Below, in pieces: positions 55,848 to 64,000 of a DNA stretch of 64,000 nucleotides. Under the pieces are notes generated by a model. That model was given only the letters and a program-made list of their open reading frames with translations. It did not search any database and was not told the origin of the DNA. The position numbers and the translations under genes are program-made. How positions within the stretch are numbered: the stretch's first letter is position 1; every line of letters starts with the position of its first letter. Source of the stretch: Streptomyces taklimakanensis. Its GTDB lineage: Bacteria; Actinomycetota; Actinomycetes; Streptomycetales; Streptomycetaceae. The stretch is from NCBI RefSeq assembly GCF_009709575.1, contig NZ_WIXO01000001.1, forward strand, positions 2,234,001 through 2,298,000. The letters run 5' to 3'.

Positions 55848-56789
55848 GTGGTCGACAGCGCACCGAAGGACAGCACGCCGGACGGCGGTACGCACGGGCG
55901 GGACGACGCGCCGGGGCGTCCGAGCGGTCCGGACCGTCCGGACGGTCCGGAACAGCCGGCCGCACGGGAGGCGGAGGCACCGGACCCGGACGGACGGGCA
56001 CCCGTCGAGTACCGCACCGCCGAACTCGCCAGGGCCGCGGGCATCACCGTGCGCACCCTGCGGTTCTACCGCGAGCGCAAGCTCCTCCCGCCGCCGCGCC
56101 GCGAGGGCCGCATCGCCTGGTACAACGAGCACCACCTCGCCCGACTGCGGACGATCTCCGAACTGCTGGCCCGCGGCCACACCCTCGGCGGCATCGCCGA
56201 CCTGATCGACGCCTTCGAGAAGGGGCGCGACGCGAGCCGCGCCGCCGAGCTGCTCGGCCTGGAGAGCGCCCTGACCTCGCCCTGGTCGGAGGAGACCCCC
56301 GTCCGCCTCACCCCGGAGGACCTGGCCGCCCACTTCCCCGACGAGGTCACCTCCGAGAACCTCGCCGCGGCCCTGGACCTGGGCTACATCGCGGTCGACG
56401 GCGACGAGGTCGTCCACGTCAGCCACCGTCTGCTGGACGCGTCCACCGCGCTGGTGCGCGAGGGCATACCGCTGGCCGCGGTGCTGGACGCCGGGCGCGT
56501 GGTGCGCGAGCACGCCGACGCCATCGCCGACCTGTTCACCTCCCTCGTCCGCGCCCGGCTCTTCACGGACGTCCCCACGCTCTCCCCCGCTGACCTCCGG
56601 CGGCTGAACGAGGTCATGGACCGGTTGCGTCCGCTGGCCAAACAGGTCGTCGACGCCGAGTTGGCGCTGGCCATGGACCGCCGCGTCCGCGCGGAGGTGG
56701 AGAACTGGTCCCGGCCGCGGGACGGCGCGGCGGACGCCGGGGGCACCGGGGACGCCGGGGACGCCGGGGACGATTCCGCCGGCGCCTGA
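55848..56789 (+). CDS. MerR-family regulator of the divergent monooxygenase operon
   Basis: This 313-residue protein has a disordered N-terminus of about 50 residues, rich in Pro/Asp/Gly. A MerR winged helix follows (YRTAELARAAGITVRTLRFYRERKLLPPPRREGRIAWYNEHHLARL). The effector domain is helical, with a DUF-type second module often seen in actinobacterial MerR proteins. Start GTG 55848; GTG 56010 just before the HTH is an alternative. The palindrome at 55707-55738 is its likely binding site. Confidence 0.85.
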   Translation: MVDSAPKDSTPDGGTHGRDDAPGRPSGPDRPDGPEQPAAREAEAPDPDGRAPVEYRTAELARAAGITVRTLRFYRERKLLPPPRREGRIAWYNEHHLARLRTISELLARGHTLGGIADLIDAFEKGRDASRAAELLGLESALTSPWSEETPVRLTPEDLAAHFPDEVTSENLAAALDLGYIAVDGDEVVHVSHRLLDASTALVREGIPLAAVLDAGRVVREHADAIADLFTSLVRARLFTDVPTLSPADLRRLNEVMDRLRPLAKQVVDAELALAMDRRVRAEVENWSRPRDGAADAGGTGDAGDAGDDSAGA

Positions 56790-56862
56790 ACCCCGTCGCG
56801 CACCGTCCCGGCCGCGCGGGAAGGGATCGCCCGAACCCCGTTCCCCATTCCCGCCCCGTCGC

Positions 56863-56868
56863 TATAGT
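56863..56868 (+). promoter_or_regulatory. -10 element TATAGT upstream of Crp-like gene
   Basis: TATAGT is the best -10 box in the 275-bp gap after the MerR gene. It implies a leader of about 190 nt before the TTG start at 57065. Confidence 0.5.
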
Positions 56869-57064
56869 GACCGTACGTCAGAAGCGCGTGCCGGCGGCCC
56901 CACGAGAGGCCCGGCGGACCCCACGACGCCGGAGGCCGGTCCCGGCCGACGTCCCGCGCCCGTCCCCGAGCACGCCCACGTGCTCCGCCTCCTCCGCTCC
57001 CACCCACGGCCGGCGTACCCACACGCCACCGTGCCGTCGGCCCGCCGCATGTGAAGGGGATCCG

Positions 57065-57772
57065 TTGTCCAGCCAGTTTCCCCGCCGAACGGCCTTCTGG
57101 TCCGTCCTCGACCCGCCGGCCCGCACGGAGTTGCTCCGCCTCGGCGAGGAGCGCTCCTACGCGCCGCGCGAGGTGCTCCTGCACCAGCACGAGGAGTCCG
57201 AGCACGTCCTGGTGCTCCGCCGGGGCCATGTGAAGGTGACCGCCGCCTCCCACCTGGGGTACGAGGCCGTGCTCGGCATCCGCGACCCCGGGGACCTGCT
57301 CGGCGAGCAGGCCTGTCTGGAGGGTCGGCCGCGGTCGGCCACGGTGACCGCCCTGACCGACGCCTCGGCCCTGATCGTGCCGGCGCGGGCGTTCACCGCC
57401 GCCCAGCGCTCGATGCCCACCATCGCCACCGGGGTGCAGAGCGTGCTCTCGGCCCGGTTACGGGAGGCGGACCGGTACCGGACCGCCGTCGGCGCCGGGT
57501 CGGTGCAGGCCCGGTTGGCCTCCCTCCTGTTGGACCTGGCGGAGCGCTACGGCGCCCCGCTCGGCTCCGGCGAGACGGTGGTGCGGCTGCCTCTCTCCCA
57601 GGACGACCTGAGCGGCCTCGTCCTCAGCTCCCGACGGACGGTCAGCCGGGTCCTGGAGCAGTGGCGCCGGCAGGGCTGGGTGCGGACGGGCCGCCACCGC
57701 CTGGTGATCGGCGACCCCGACGCGCTGAAGCGGACGGCGGAGGACCACCCTCCGCGGGCGGAGTCGGCCTGA
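57065..57772 (+). CDS. Crp/Fnr-family transcriptional regulator
   Basis: This 235-residue protein has an N-terminal cyclic-nucleotide-binding beta-roll (PREVLLHQHEESEHVLVLRRGHVKV ... DLLGEQACLEGRPRSATVTAL). A C-terminal winged helix with recognition helix [19 protein letters not shown] follows. It starts at TTG 57065 after GAAGGGGA. The phosphate-binding cassette lacks the usual Arg of cAMP-binding Crp (sequence GEQACLEGRPRSATV keeps RPRSA), so the ligand is uncertain. It converges with the kinase operon, with only 20 bp between stops. Confidence 0.82.
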   Translation: MSSQFPRRTAFWSVLDPPARTELLRLGEERSYAPREVLLHQHEESEHVLVLRRGHVKVTAASHLGYEAVLGIRDPGDLLGEQACLEGRPRSATVTALTDASALIVPARAFTAAQRSMPTIATGVQSVLSARLREADRYRTAVGAGSVQARLASLLLDLAERYGAPLGSGETVVRLPLSQDDLSGLVLSSRRTVSRVLEQWRRQGWVRTGRHRLVIGDPDALKRTAEDHPPRAESA

Positions 57773-57792
57773 CGGCCCGAACCGGCCGCGCC

Positions 57793-59463
57793 TCACAGCT
57801 CGTCCCACCTCCACTCCCGCAGCCCGTGCTCCACCGCGATCGGGTTCCACGCCGCCACGAAGTCGTTCTTGGCCCGGGTGGCCCGCTCGCTGTGGTCGAC
57901 GGCCGCGTTCCAGTCCGTCGAGGAGGACGTGCGCCCCGGCACGCAGCCTCCCTCGATCAGGTCCTCGGTCCACCGGGCATAGGCACGGTCGGCGGCCGCG
58001 GAGTGTTCCCAGCCGTCCCGCAGCCGCTCGGCGGCCGACTCCCCGCCCGGCACCCGGTCCAGATCGAGGGCGTCGAGCCTGCGGACCAGGTCGTCGCGGC
58101 TGCGGGCGGCGGCGTCGAACACGCCCTTGGCGTTCCGCAGGGCGGTGTTCCCCCCGCACCGCTGCACCACGGCCACCGCGTCGGAGACCCCGGACCGCGT
58201 CCCGGAGTTGTGGACCAGCAACCCGTTCAACGCCCTGGCCTGTTCGAACTCCGTTTCCGCCGCCGTCTCCTCCGCCGTCTCCTCTCCCGTCTCGCTCTGC
58301 TCCGGCCGGGGGGCGGTGGGGAGGTCGCCGGTCATCCTGGTCCCGCCCGTCGTCCCCTCGTCCCCGGATCCCCACCCCGACCAGATCGCGGTGCCGCCGA
58401 CGAGCGCGCCGACGAGCACCGCGGCCGCCGCCACCCGGCTCGCCCGCCCCCGCCTCGGGGCCGGTGGGAGGACCGTGCCCCCCACCCGGGGGAGCACGGT
58501 GGTGTTCGCACCGTCCCCGCCGTCCCCGCCGTCCCCACCTCCCTCGCCGTCCGCGCCGGGGCCGCCCGCGTCCGCCCCTGGGGCGGCGGATCCGATCGGC
58601 CGCCGGGCCGCCTCGCTCGCCGCCCGGTCCAGCGGCTCGATCCACTCCACGATCCGGGGACGCCGCTCCGGGTCGGTCTCCCGGGCGGCCGCGGCCAGCC
58701 GCCCCAGCTCCGGATCCAGCGCCTCCAGCCCGCTCGGATCGTCGCTGTCCTGGTCACCGTCGATCAGCCGCATGGCCAGGAGGCCGAACTTGTGGGCGTC
58801 GCCGGCCGCCGTGCCCAACTCCTCCCCCTCCGGCAGCTCCCAGGCCACGGTCTCCGCCTGGGGGAGCACCGTCCGACCGCGCAGCCGCACCGCGTCGCAG
58901 TCGATGAGGAGGCAGGCGGGTTCCGGTTCGAGGCAGAACAGCAGGTTCTTCGGCGACATGTCGCCGACCACGACTCCCAGGACGTGCAGCCGTGCCAACG
59001 TGGCCGCCAGGTCGCGGAGGAGGAGCAGCCGCTGTTCGAGGGTGATGCGGATGCCGACCGCGTCCAGGTAGGCGTCGCTGTTGAGGAGGTACTCGACCCC
59101 GGCGGTCCGCGGTTCCTCGGGGTCGTGGCTCAGCCGCAGGAAGAACCGCTCCGGCACCCGGGGCATCAGGAAGCCCACCGTCCGGTCCCCGTCGGTCACC
59201 ACAGCGGTGGGCCAGGCGGCGTGCCGGTGGATCCACTCCGCCCGGTGCGGTGCCGCCCCGGCCGCGAAGGCCACCAACTCCTCCAGCGCGGACACGTCCA
59301 GCGCGTCGAGGCAGGCCGGCGCGTACTCCTTGAAGGCCGTCGGACGGGGGTCGTCGGGCGCGCCGAGCCCGACGTCCCAGACGCTGCCCTGACCTCCTCT
59401 GCCCAGCAGTCCGCCGCGGGTCAGTCGCGCCACGTCCACGCGGCGAGCTCCGGTTCCGGTCAT
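57793..59463 (-). CDS. Atypical protein kinase with membrane anchor, TerY-P triad component
   Basis: This 556-residue protein has an N-terminal kinase fold (about 12-290): Gly loop GRGGQGSVW (21-29), ATP lysine in TAFKEY (K45), catalytic loop VGDMSPKNLLF (D168, N173) and DCD in place of DFG (D188). The HRD His-Arg is missing, as in the kinases of TerY-P triads. A Gly/Asp-rich linker is followed by one membrane helix (about 350-370) and a helical domain outside. ATG 59463 overlaps the PP2C stop (ATGA). It is the last gene of the operon. Confidence 0.82.
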   Translation of the reverse strand: MTGTGARRVDVARLTRGGLLGRGGQGSVWDVGLGAPDDPRPTAFKEYAPACLDALDVSALEELVAFAAGAAPHRAEWIHRHAAWPTAVVTDGDRTVGFLMPRVPERFFLRLSHDPEEPRTAGVEYLLNSDAYLDAVGIRITLEQRLLLLRDLAATLARLHVLGVVVGDMSPKNLLFCLEPEPACLLIDCDAVRLRGRTVLPQAETVAWELPEGEELGTAAGDAHKFGLLAMRLIDGDQDSDDPSGLEALDPELGRLAAAARETDPERRPRIVEWIEPLDRAASEAARRPIGSAAPGADAGGPGADGEGGGDGGDGGDGANTTVLPRVGGTVLPPAPRRGRASRVAAAAVLVGALVGGTAIWSGWGSGDEGTTGGTRMTGDLPTAPRPEQSETGEETAEETAAETEFEQARALNGLLVHNSGTRSGVSDAVAVVQRCGGNTALRNAKGVFDAAARSRDDLVRRLDALDLDRVPGGESAAERLRDGWEHSAAADRAYARWTEDLIEGGCVPGRTSSSTDWNAAVDHSERATRAKNDFVAAWNPIAVEHGLREWRWDEL

Positions 59464-60458
59464 CGTCCGGCCCCCTCTCCCGGAACGCGCGGCCACACGG
59501 CGAGCAGCGTCCGGTCGTCGTCGAAGGTCTCCCTGGAGAAGTCGAGGGCGTGGGCGAACGCCAGGGCCGGGGGCGGTGTCCTCAACACCCGCGCGAACAG
59601 CTCCCCGACCCGCCCCGTGCCGTCGCCCAACGGGTCACCGAAGCCGTCGGTGCCCACCAGCAGCACGGTGCCCGGCGGCAGGTCCGCCCCCTGGGACTCG
59701 ACCCGTTCCGGCACCCGGGGCAGCGGCGTCACCGCCGAGGAGAACACCCCCTCGGCCGAGTCGTCCGCCGAGCCCGCCAGCAGACGCTCGTACCCGTCGT
59801 CTCCCAGCCGCCAGGCGCCCGAGTCGCCGACCCGCGCCAGGCGGCAGCGCAGCCCTCCCGCCGGCAGGGGCACGACCGTGCCCGCGACCAGGGTGGTCGC
59901 CAACAGCCGCTCCGCCTCCCGCCGGTCCTCCGGCGCGGGCTCCCGACCCGCCGTGACCCGCAGGAACAACTGCCAGGCCGCGGCCGTCACGGTGCGCCGC
60001 CAGTCCGTCTCCGCCGCGCCGGCGTCCAGCTGGGCCAGCACGCCCCGGCAGGCGAGCGCCGCCCCGAGGTGCGGCTGCTCCGCGCCGGAGACGCCGTCCG
60101 CCACCGCGAACACCAGCGTCCCCGTCGCCCCGTGGACCGCCACGGCGACGTCGTCCTCCCGCGGCCTGCCGTCGTACCGGTGGGCGTAGCCGCGCAGCGA
60201 GGCGACGCGCACGGTGAGGCGGTCGGTGGACCAGCCGTCGCAGAGCGTGTCGGGACGGTAGGGGAGCCCGGCGGTGGGCCGAGGCTCGAACTCCGCGATC
60301 CCCGTCCCGATCACCACGGGCCGCCACGCCCCGGACGCCTCCCCCTCCGGCCGTCCCGGTGAGGGGGACGAGGAGGACGAGGGGGGCGAGGGCTCCGGGG
60401 CGGATCCCTCGGGAGAGGACTCGACGCGCTGCTTCCGGTGTCTTCCCATCGACCACAC
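59460..60458 (-). CDS. PP2C-family Ser/Thr phosphatase, TerY-P triad component
   Basis: This 332-residue protein has the PP2C metal motifs VFAVADGVSG, RVGDSGAW, GTDGF and DDRTLLAVW after an 80-residue disordered N-terminus. It presumably reverses the action of the neighbouring kinase. GTG 60458 lies 2 bp after the TerY-like stop, and ATG 60449 is an alternative start. The kinase gene overlaps its 3' end. Confidence 0.85.
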   Translation of the reverse strand: MWSMGRHRKQRVESSPEGSAPEPSPPSSSSSPSPGRPEGEASGAWRPVVIGTGIAEFEPRPTAGLPYRPDTLCDGWSTDRLTVRVASLRGYAHRYDGRPREDDVAVAVHGATGTLVFAVADGVSGAEQPHLGAALACRGVLAQLDAGAAETDWRRTVTAAAWQLFLRVTAGREPAPEDRREAERLLATTLVAGTVVPLPAGGLRCRLARVGDSGAWRLGDDGYERLLAGSADDSAEGVFSSAVTPLPRVPERVESQGADLPPGTVLLVGTDGFGDPLGDGTGRVGELFARVLRTPPPALAFAHALDFSRETFDDDRTLLAVWPRVPGEGAGR

Positions 60459-60460
60459 GC

Positions 60461-61138
60461 TCAGATCACGTCGATCGCCATGCGGAACCCCTCGGGCCTG
60501 TCGAAGGTCAACTCCGCGGTGCCCGAGGCGATGGACCGGCCCGACTCCACCACGCTCCTGGTCAGCTCCGAGCAGAACCCGGCGACCGAGTCCCCGAGTT
60601 CCGCGCCGGGGACCGAGACGAACGCGAAGTGCCGTTCCGTGGCGACGCCCAGGATCGTCTCGGCGTCGGCGTCCCCGATGCCGCAGGCCACGATGTTCGG
60701 GGCCGCCCTGGTGACGGACCGGTCGGTGAGCCGGCGGTGGGGCGTGCGCCAGTCCTCGTTCCGGTCGGGCCGGCCGTCGCTGAGGAAGAACACCGCCGGC
60801 CGGTGGACCCGGTAGCCCTGCCCCTTGAGGACGGAGACGTCCTCGGGGACACGGCGCAGCAGGTCCCGGAAGACCGCGGCGTAACTGGTGCCGCCGTGGG
60901 CGCCCAGGGGCGGCGGCTCCTGTCCCTGCCGCAGGTCGGCCAGGCGCAGGTACTCGGTCGTGCCGCCGGCGAAGCCCACCACGGAGAACCGGATCCTGGC
61001 CGCGGTCATCGGTTCGCCGAGCAGGACGCGGCGGAGCGAGGCCAGTCCCGCGTTGAGGTCGTCCACGTACGGGCTCATCGACCCCGATTCGTCCGCCACC
61101 ATGTACACCGGCAGCAGGTGGCCCTGGTTCTCGGCCAT
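60461..61138 (-). CDS. TerY-like VWA domain protein
   Basis: This 225-residue protein is a single von Willebrand A domain with an intact MIDAS motif (DESGSM, D16-S18-S20) at the very N-terminus, as in TerY of tellurite-resistance loci. TerY-type VWA proteins form a triad with PP2C and a kinase, as encoded here. They are predicted to be metal-dependent scaffolds in stress or phage response. ATG 61138 follows AAGGGA. Confidence 0.85.
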   Translation of the reverse strand: MAENQGHLLPVYMVADESGSMSPYVDDLNAGLASLRRVLLGEPMTAARIRFSVVGFAGGTTEYLRLADLRQGQEPPPLGAHGGTSYAAVFRDLLRRVPEDVSVLKGQGYRVHRPAVFFLSDGRPDRNEDWRTPHRRLTDRSVTRAAPNIVACGIGDADAETILGVATERHFAFVSVPGAELGDSVAGFCSELTRSVVESGRSIASGTAELTFDRPEGFRMAIDVI

Positions 61139-61160
61139 GGTCGTTCCCTTCTCGTGCTGT

Positions 61161-61219
61161 CGCCCGCCCGCCCGCCGCCCCGGACCGGAAGGGCCGGGGG
61201 CCGAAGTGGCGGGCGGGCG
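61161..61219 (-). terminator. Hairpin between the two VWA genes
   Basis: The 12-bp arms CGCCCGCCCGCC (61161-61172) and GGCGGGCGGGCG (61208-61219) pair perfectly around a 35-nt loop. It may partly terminate transcription from the upstream genes or allow different levels of the two gene groups. Confidence 0.45.
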
Positions 61220-61259
61220 TGGCCCGACGGGATGTCGGCTGGGTGTGTCGGGATGTGGC

Positions 61260-63002
61260 TCAGTGGTCCGCGGTCGGGCCCGCGACCCTGTCCGGGGTGA
61301 TCCGGCGCAGCCCCATCGGACAGGTCAGGAGCAGGTCCACGTTCCCCGCGACCGCGCCGCGCCCGATGTGGAGGACCGCGTTCTGCAGGAAGACCGAGTA
61401 CTGCCCCACCGCCTCCCCGAGGGCGCCGGGCGACTCCGCGGCGTAGGCCAGCTCGGACGGGTTCGCGAGCCGGACGACCGTGCGGGGGTCCGCCCGGCCG
61501 ATGCCGCAGGCGACGATGATCGGCGCGTAGCGGTGCTCCCCCAGCTGCCGGTACCGCTCCGGCCAGTCGGCGGCGTCCTCGGGCTCCCCCGCCGTCAGCA
61601 GGAAGACCACCGGACGGTGCACCGGCGACACCTGCCGCTTGAGCCGCTCGACGTCGGCCGGCACCCGGTCGAGCAGCGTCTCGAAGAGCGCCCCGTAGCG
61701 GCGGTCTCCCCCGGCGGACAGGGTGGGCACGTCGGTGTCCCAGCCCACCGTCGTGCTCGGCAGCCGCACCCGTGCCCGCTCGGCGAAGGGGACCACGGAC
61801 AGCCGCACGGCACGGCTGACGTCCGGGCTGTTGGCCAGGGCCGTCTGCAACGAGCGCAGGGCGTCGCCGAGTTCGCCGACGCACTCCTGGGTCGCGTACG
61901 AGGTGTCCAGGGCCACGTAGATCGGGACGACGCCGGTGGCGGCCGGCGCCGCGGGCTCCCGCACCACGCCCGGTCCGCCCGAGCCGCCCCACATGACGGG
62001 CGCGCCGTCCGTGCCCGTCGCCGGCAGGGACCGCCGCGCCGCCGGCGTCCCGTCTCCGGCTCCGGCGCCGGCACCGGCACCGGCGCTCCCCTCGATCCGC
62101 CGTCGCATGTCCTCGCGGAGCGCGGGGACGTCGGCCTGCCGGATCACGTCCTTCTCCACCAGGAACTTCAGCAGTTCGGTCTGGCGCTGGTCCTGGATCT
62201 CCTCCCGGGCGCCCACGCTCTCCTGGTACGCGCGGAACGCCTCCACGGCGTAGCCGGTGTCCTCGGGGTGCTTGATCAGGTGCCGTTGGAGGAGGGCCCA
62301 CACCCCGGAGGGCAGGCTCTCCAGTGCCCGGCGCTCGGCCTCCTCCCGCTCCAGGCGCGCCACCTGCTCGATCCGCTCGATCTCCGCCCGGTTCCGGGTC
62401 TCCTCCACCAGGTTCCGGTGCCCGAACCGCTCCAGCACGTTGCGGCGGTCGCTCCTGGTCAACTCCCGGATGTACTCCTGGGCCTCGGCGTCGGGCTCCA
62501 GGTGCACCACACAGTGGAAGACGGTGATCCCCTCGGGAAGCCGCATCCCCGACTCGACGTCCGCGTTGATGTGCTCCTCCGCCCGGTCCGCCTGGTCGAT
62601 GGCGAACTTCCGGGTGTGCGCCCGCAGCCGGCGCCTGAGGTGGCCGTACACCACGTCCAGACCGTCCCGGACGCCACGGCGGACCAGCTCCACCGGATCG
62701 TGCACCCGGAACCCGATGTCGACGGTCGCCTCGAACCGGTGCGCCTGGTCGCGACAGGGCAGCGGGGTCCTCAGGAACTCCCCCGTCCGTCGGTGGTCGC
62801 CCATGTCGACCGCGTAGCACGGGCGACGGCTCTTCTCGACGGGCCGCTGCCACCAGCGGCGCGGCCGGGTGCCCTCGATCTCCCAGGCGCCGTCCCCGAC
62901 GGGGTACAGCACGGCGATGTTGGTGCTGGTGGTCTCGACCTCGCCCAGCCGGTTCCGGGGAAGCGGCCTCTCGTTCAGGATCAGCGACAGTTCCGCGGTC
63001 AT
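61260..63002 (-). CDS. SPFH-like domain fused to a degenerate VWA domain
   Basis: This 580-residue protein has an N-terminal half (about 60-280) with the pattern of SPFH/band-7 domains (RFEATVDIGFRVHDPVELVRRGV, then a long charged coiled coil IERIEQVARLEREEAERRALE). It lacks a membrane helix. A Gly/Ala linker at 315-330 leads to a VWA domain (about 370-580) starting IYVALDTSYATQ. There the MIDAS DxSxS has lost its last Ser. The combination suggests a scaffold that assembles with the TerY-like VWA. It is 1 bp downstream of the HEAT-like gene. Confidence 0.7.
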   Translation of the reverse strand: MTAELSLILNERPLPRNRLGEVETTSTNIAVLYPVGDGAWEIEGTRPRRWWQRPVEKSRRPCYAVDMGDHRRTGEFLRTPLPCRDQAHRFEATVDIGFRVHDPVELVRRGVRDGLDVVYGHLRRRLRAHTRKFAIDQADRAEEHINADVESGMRLPEGITVFHCVVHLEPDAEAQEYIRELTRSDRRNVLERFGHRNLVEETRNRAEIERIEQVARLEREEAERRALESLPSGVWALLQRHLIKHPEDTGYAVEAFRAYQESVGAREEIQDQRQTELLKFLVEKDVIRQADVPALREDMRRRIEGSAGAGAGAGAGDGTPAARRSLPATGTDGAPVMWGGSGGPGVVREPAAPAATGVVPIYVALDTSYATQECVGELGDALRSLQTALANSPDVSRAVRLSVVPFAERARVRLPSTTVGWDTDVPTLSAGGDRRYGALFETLLDRVPADVERLKRQVSPVHRPVVFLLTAGEPEDAADWPERYRQLGEHRYAPIIVACGIGRADPRTVVRLANPSELAYAAESPGALGEAVGQYSVFLQNAVLHIGRGAVAGNVDLLLTCPMGLRRITPDRVAGPTADH

Positions 63003-63003
63003 C

Positions 63004-64000
63004 TCACACCCTCTCCCGGTCGAGCACGGTGGTCACCACCGCCGCCGTCAGCGGGAGGGGCGCCAACGACTCCGGGTCGTCCCACTCCGCGACCGCCTGC
63101 CGCAGGATCCGCCCCGACCGCCCGTCACCGTGCACCACGGCTCCGACCATCAGCTCGAACACGTCCCGGAACCGGGCGTCCCGCTCCGCCAGCGCCGCCC
63201 AGTTCCCCAACACCTGCTCCGTCTGGGGGCGGAAGAGCGCCTGGTTGAGCGCCTCCCGCCAGAGCAGCACCAGCGGGTCGCGCAGGCTCGACTCGGCCCC
63301 GGCCAGGTAGAGCAGGGCGGGCCAGCCGTCCGCCTCCGCCGCGTCCCGTACGTCCTCCCGTACGTCGTCCCGCGCGTCGCCCCGGCCGTCACCCCACCGC
63401 TCGCCGTCCACCGCCCACTGGGCCGCGATCACCAGGAAGGCCAGCAGCGCGGCCGGCCTGGAGCGGTGGTCGGCGACGCGCTCCACCAACTCCCACAGCA
63501 CCTCGGGGGCCGCCCAGCGCTCCTCGGCCAGCAGGTCGGTGAACCCCTGCCCGACGGCGACGGCGACCGTGAGGCGGTCCACCAGGGTGAGCCGGCCCAG
63601 GGCCCGGACGCTCCCCTCCGTTCCCGGCCCGAGCCCCATGCCGTACACCCGGGCCGCCGTCGCCTGGCTCCGGGGGCTGTCCCGGTCGGTGTACCAGTCG
63701 GAGGTCAGCGCGGCGATCCCGTCGCGGAGCCGGTCGTCCTCGGCCGCCAGGGAGAGCGCGTAGGCCACCGCCTCCCGCCGCCGGGCGTCCTCGTCGTCCC
63801 GCCACCGCACCAGGGCGCGGTCGCGGACGTACTCGAAGGAGGCGCGGGCCAACACGCCCAGCGCGGCGGCGGCATAGGCCCGGACCCGCACCGAGGCGTC
63901 GCCCACCAGCTCCCCGAGCCAGTCCAGCAGCTCGTCCTGGATCCCGTACTGCGACCAGGCGTGCAGCACCACGAGCCGGGCGTACGCCGGGTCCTTGTAC
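63004..64000 (-). CDS. HEAT-repeat-like protein, N-terminus beyond the window
   Basis: The reading frame is open through the right edge, so only the C-terminal 331 residues are visible. They are helical with HEAT-like repeats (DASVRVRAYAAAALGVLARASFEYVRDRALVRW and EDARRREAVAYALSLAAEDDRLRDGI). No catalytic motif is seen in this part. A GTG at 63972 could be taken as a start, but the coding pattern continues before it (YKDPAYARLVV). As the first visible gene of the VWA/PP2C/kinase operon it may carry an NTPase or effector domain outside the window. Confidence 0.7.
   Translation of the reverse strand, partial: YKDPAYARLVVLHAWSQYGIQDELLDWLGELVGDASVRVRAYAAAALGVLARASFEYVRDRALVRWRDDEDARRREAVAYALSLAAEDDRLRDGIAALTSDWYTDRDSPRSQATAARVYGMGLGPGTEGSVRALGRLTLVDRLTVAVAVGQGFTDLLAEERWAAPEVLWELVERVADHRSRPAALLAFLVIAAQWAVDGERWGDGRGDARDDVREDVRDAAEADGWPALLYLAGAESSLRDPLVLLWREALNQALFRPQTEQVLGNWAALAERDARFRDVFELMVGAVVHGDGRSGRILRQAVAEWDDPESLAPLPLTAAVVTTVLDRERV

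Overview
This window is from a very GC-rich, gene-dense actinobacterial chromosome, almost certainly Streptomyces or a close relative. The evidence is frequent GTG and TTG starts, many GTGA/ATGA stop-start overlaps, an SsgA-like sporulation protein, a spore-associated-type secreted protein, a sortase-E type LAxTG surface protein, an RpfB-type muralytic enzyme and long GC-rich hairpin terminators. The gene order glmU-prs-rplY-pth-ppc-desaturase-gal operon-(PMT, rsmI, tatD, rpf, rsmA, ispE) is typical of the conserved core of that genus. I saw no rRNA, tRNA, CRISPR array, insertion sequence or prophage.

Layout. 0-1.8 kb: a truncated helix-turn-helix protein diverges from an orphan sensor kinase. 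1.8-6.5 kb: a compact accessory island in which nuclease or deaminase domains of polymorphic-toxin type are linked or fused to SUKH immunity domains. 6.8-16.3 kb: a coiled-coil protein, then glmU, prs, rplY, pth, a repeat-rich sortase-anchored protein and ppc. 16.5-19.4 kb: an acyl desaturase with its TetR regulator, and a VOC protein opposite a MarR regulator, both with clear palindromic operator candidates. 19.4-26.9 kb: a galactose locus (galTEK divergent from a sodium:solute symporter) flanked by two orphan LuxR-type regulators, one lacking the phospho-acceptor aspartate. 27-37 kb: envelope and secreted proteins (a PQQ-like propeller membrane protein, a spore-associated-type protein, a penicillin-binding protein, two paralogous small secreted proteins), an ABC-F ATPase and a DUF2975/HTH pair. 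37-45 kb: protein mannosyltransferase, rsmI, a zinc ribbon protein, tatD, an rpfB-like gene, rsmA and ispE. 45-52 kb: an AA10 polysaccharide monooxygenase behind a perfect CebR-type box, an SDR/serine hydrolase pair, an SsgA-like protein and a bacterial Tricorn protease. 52-57.8 kb: an SDR / alpha-beta hydrolase / Baeyer-Villiger-type monooxygenase operon opposite a MerR regulator with a 32-bp palindrome between them, then a Crp-family regulator. 57.8-64 kb: a minus-strand operon with a TerY-like VWA protein, a PP2C phosphatase and an atypical kinase (a TerY-P type triad), preceded by an SPFH-like/VWA fusion and a HEAT-like protein that runs off the window.

The two regions most likely to hold an under-described system are the SUKH toxin/immunity island (1.8-6.5 kb) and the VWA/PP2C/kinase operon (57.8-64 kb). 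Functions are assigned from family motifs read by eye. No database search was run.
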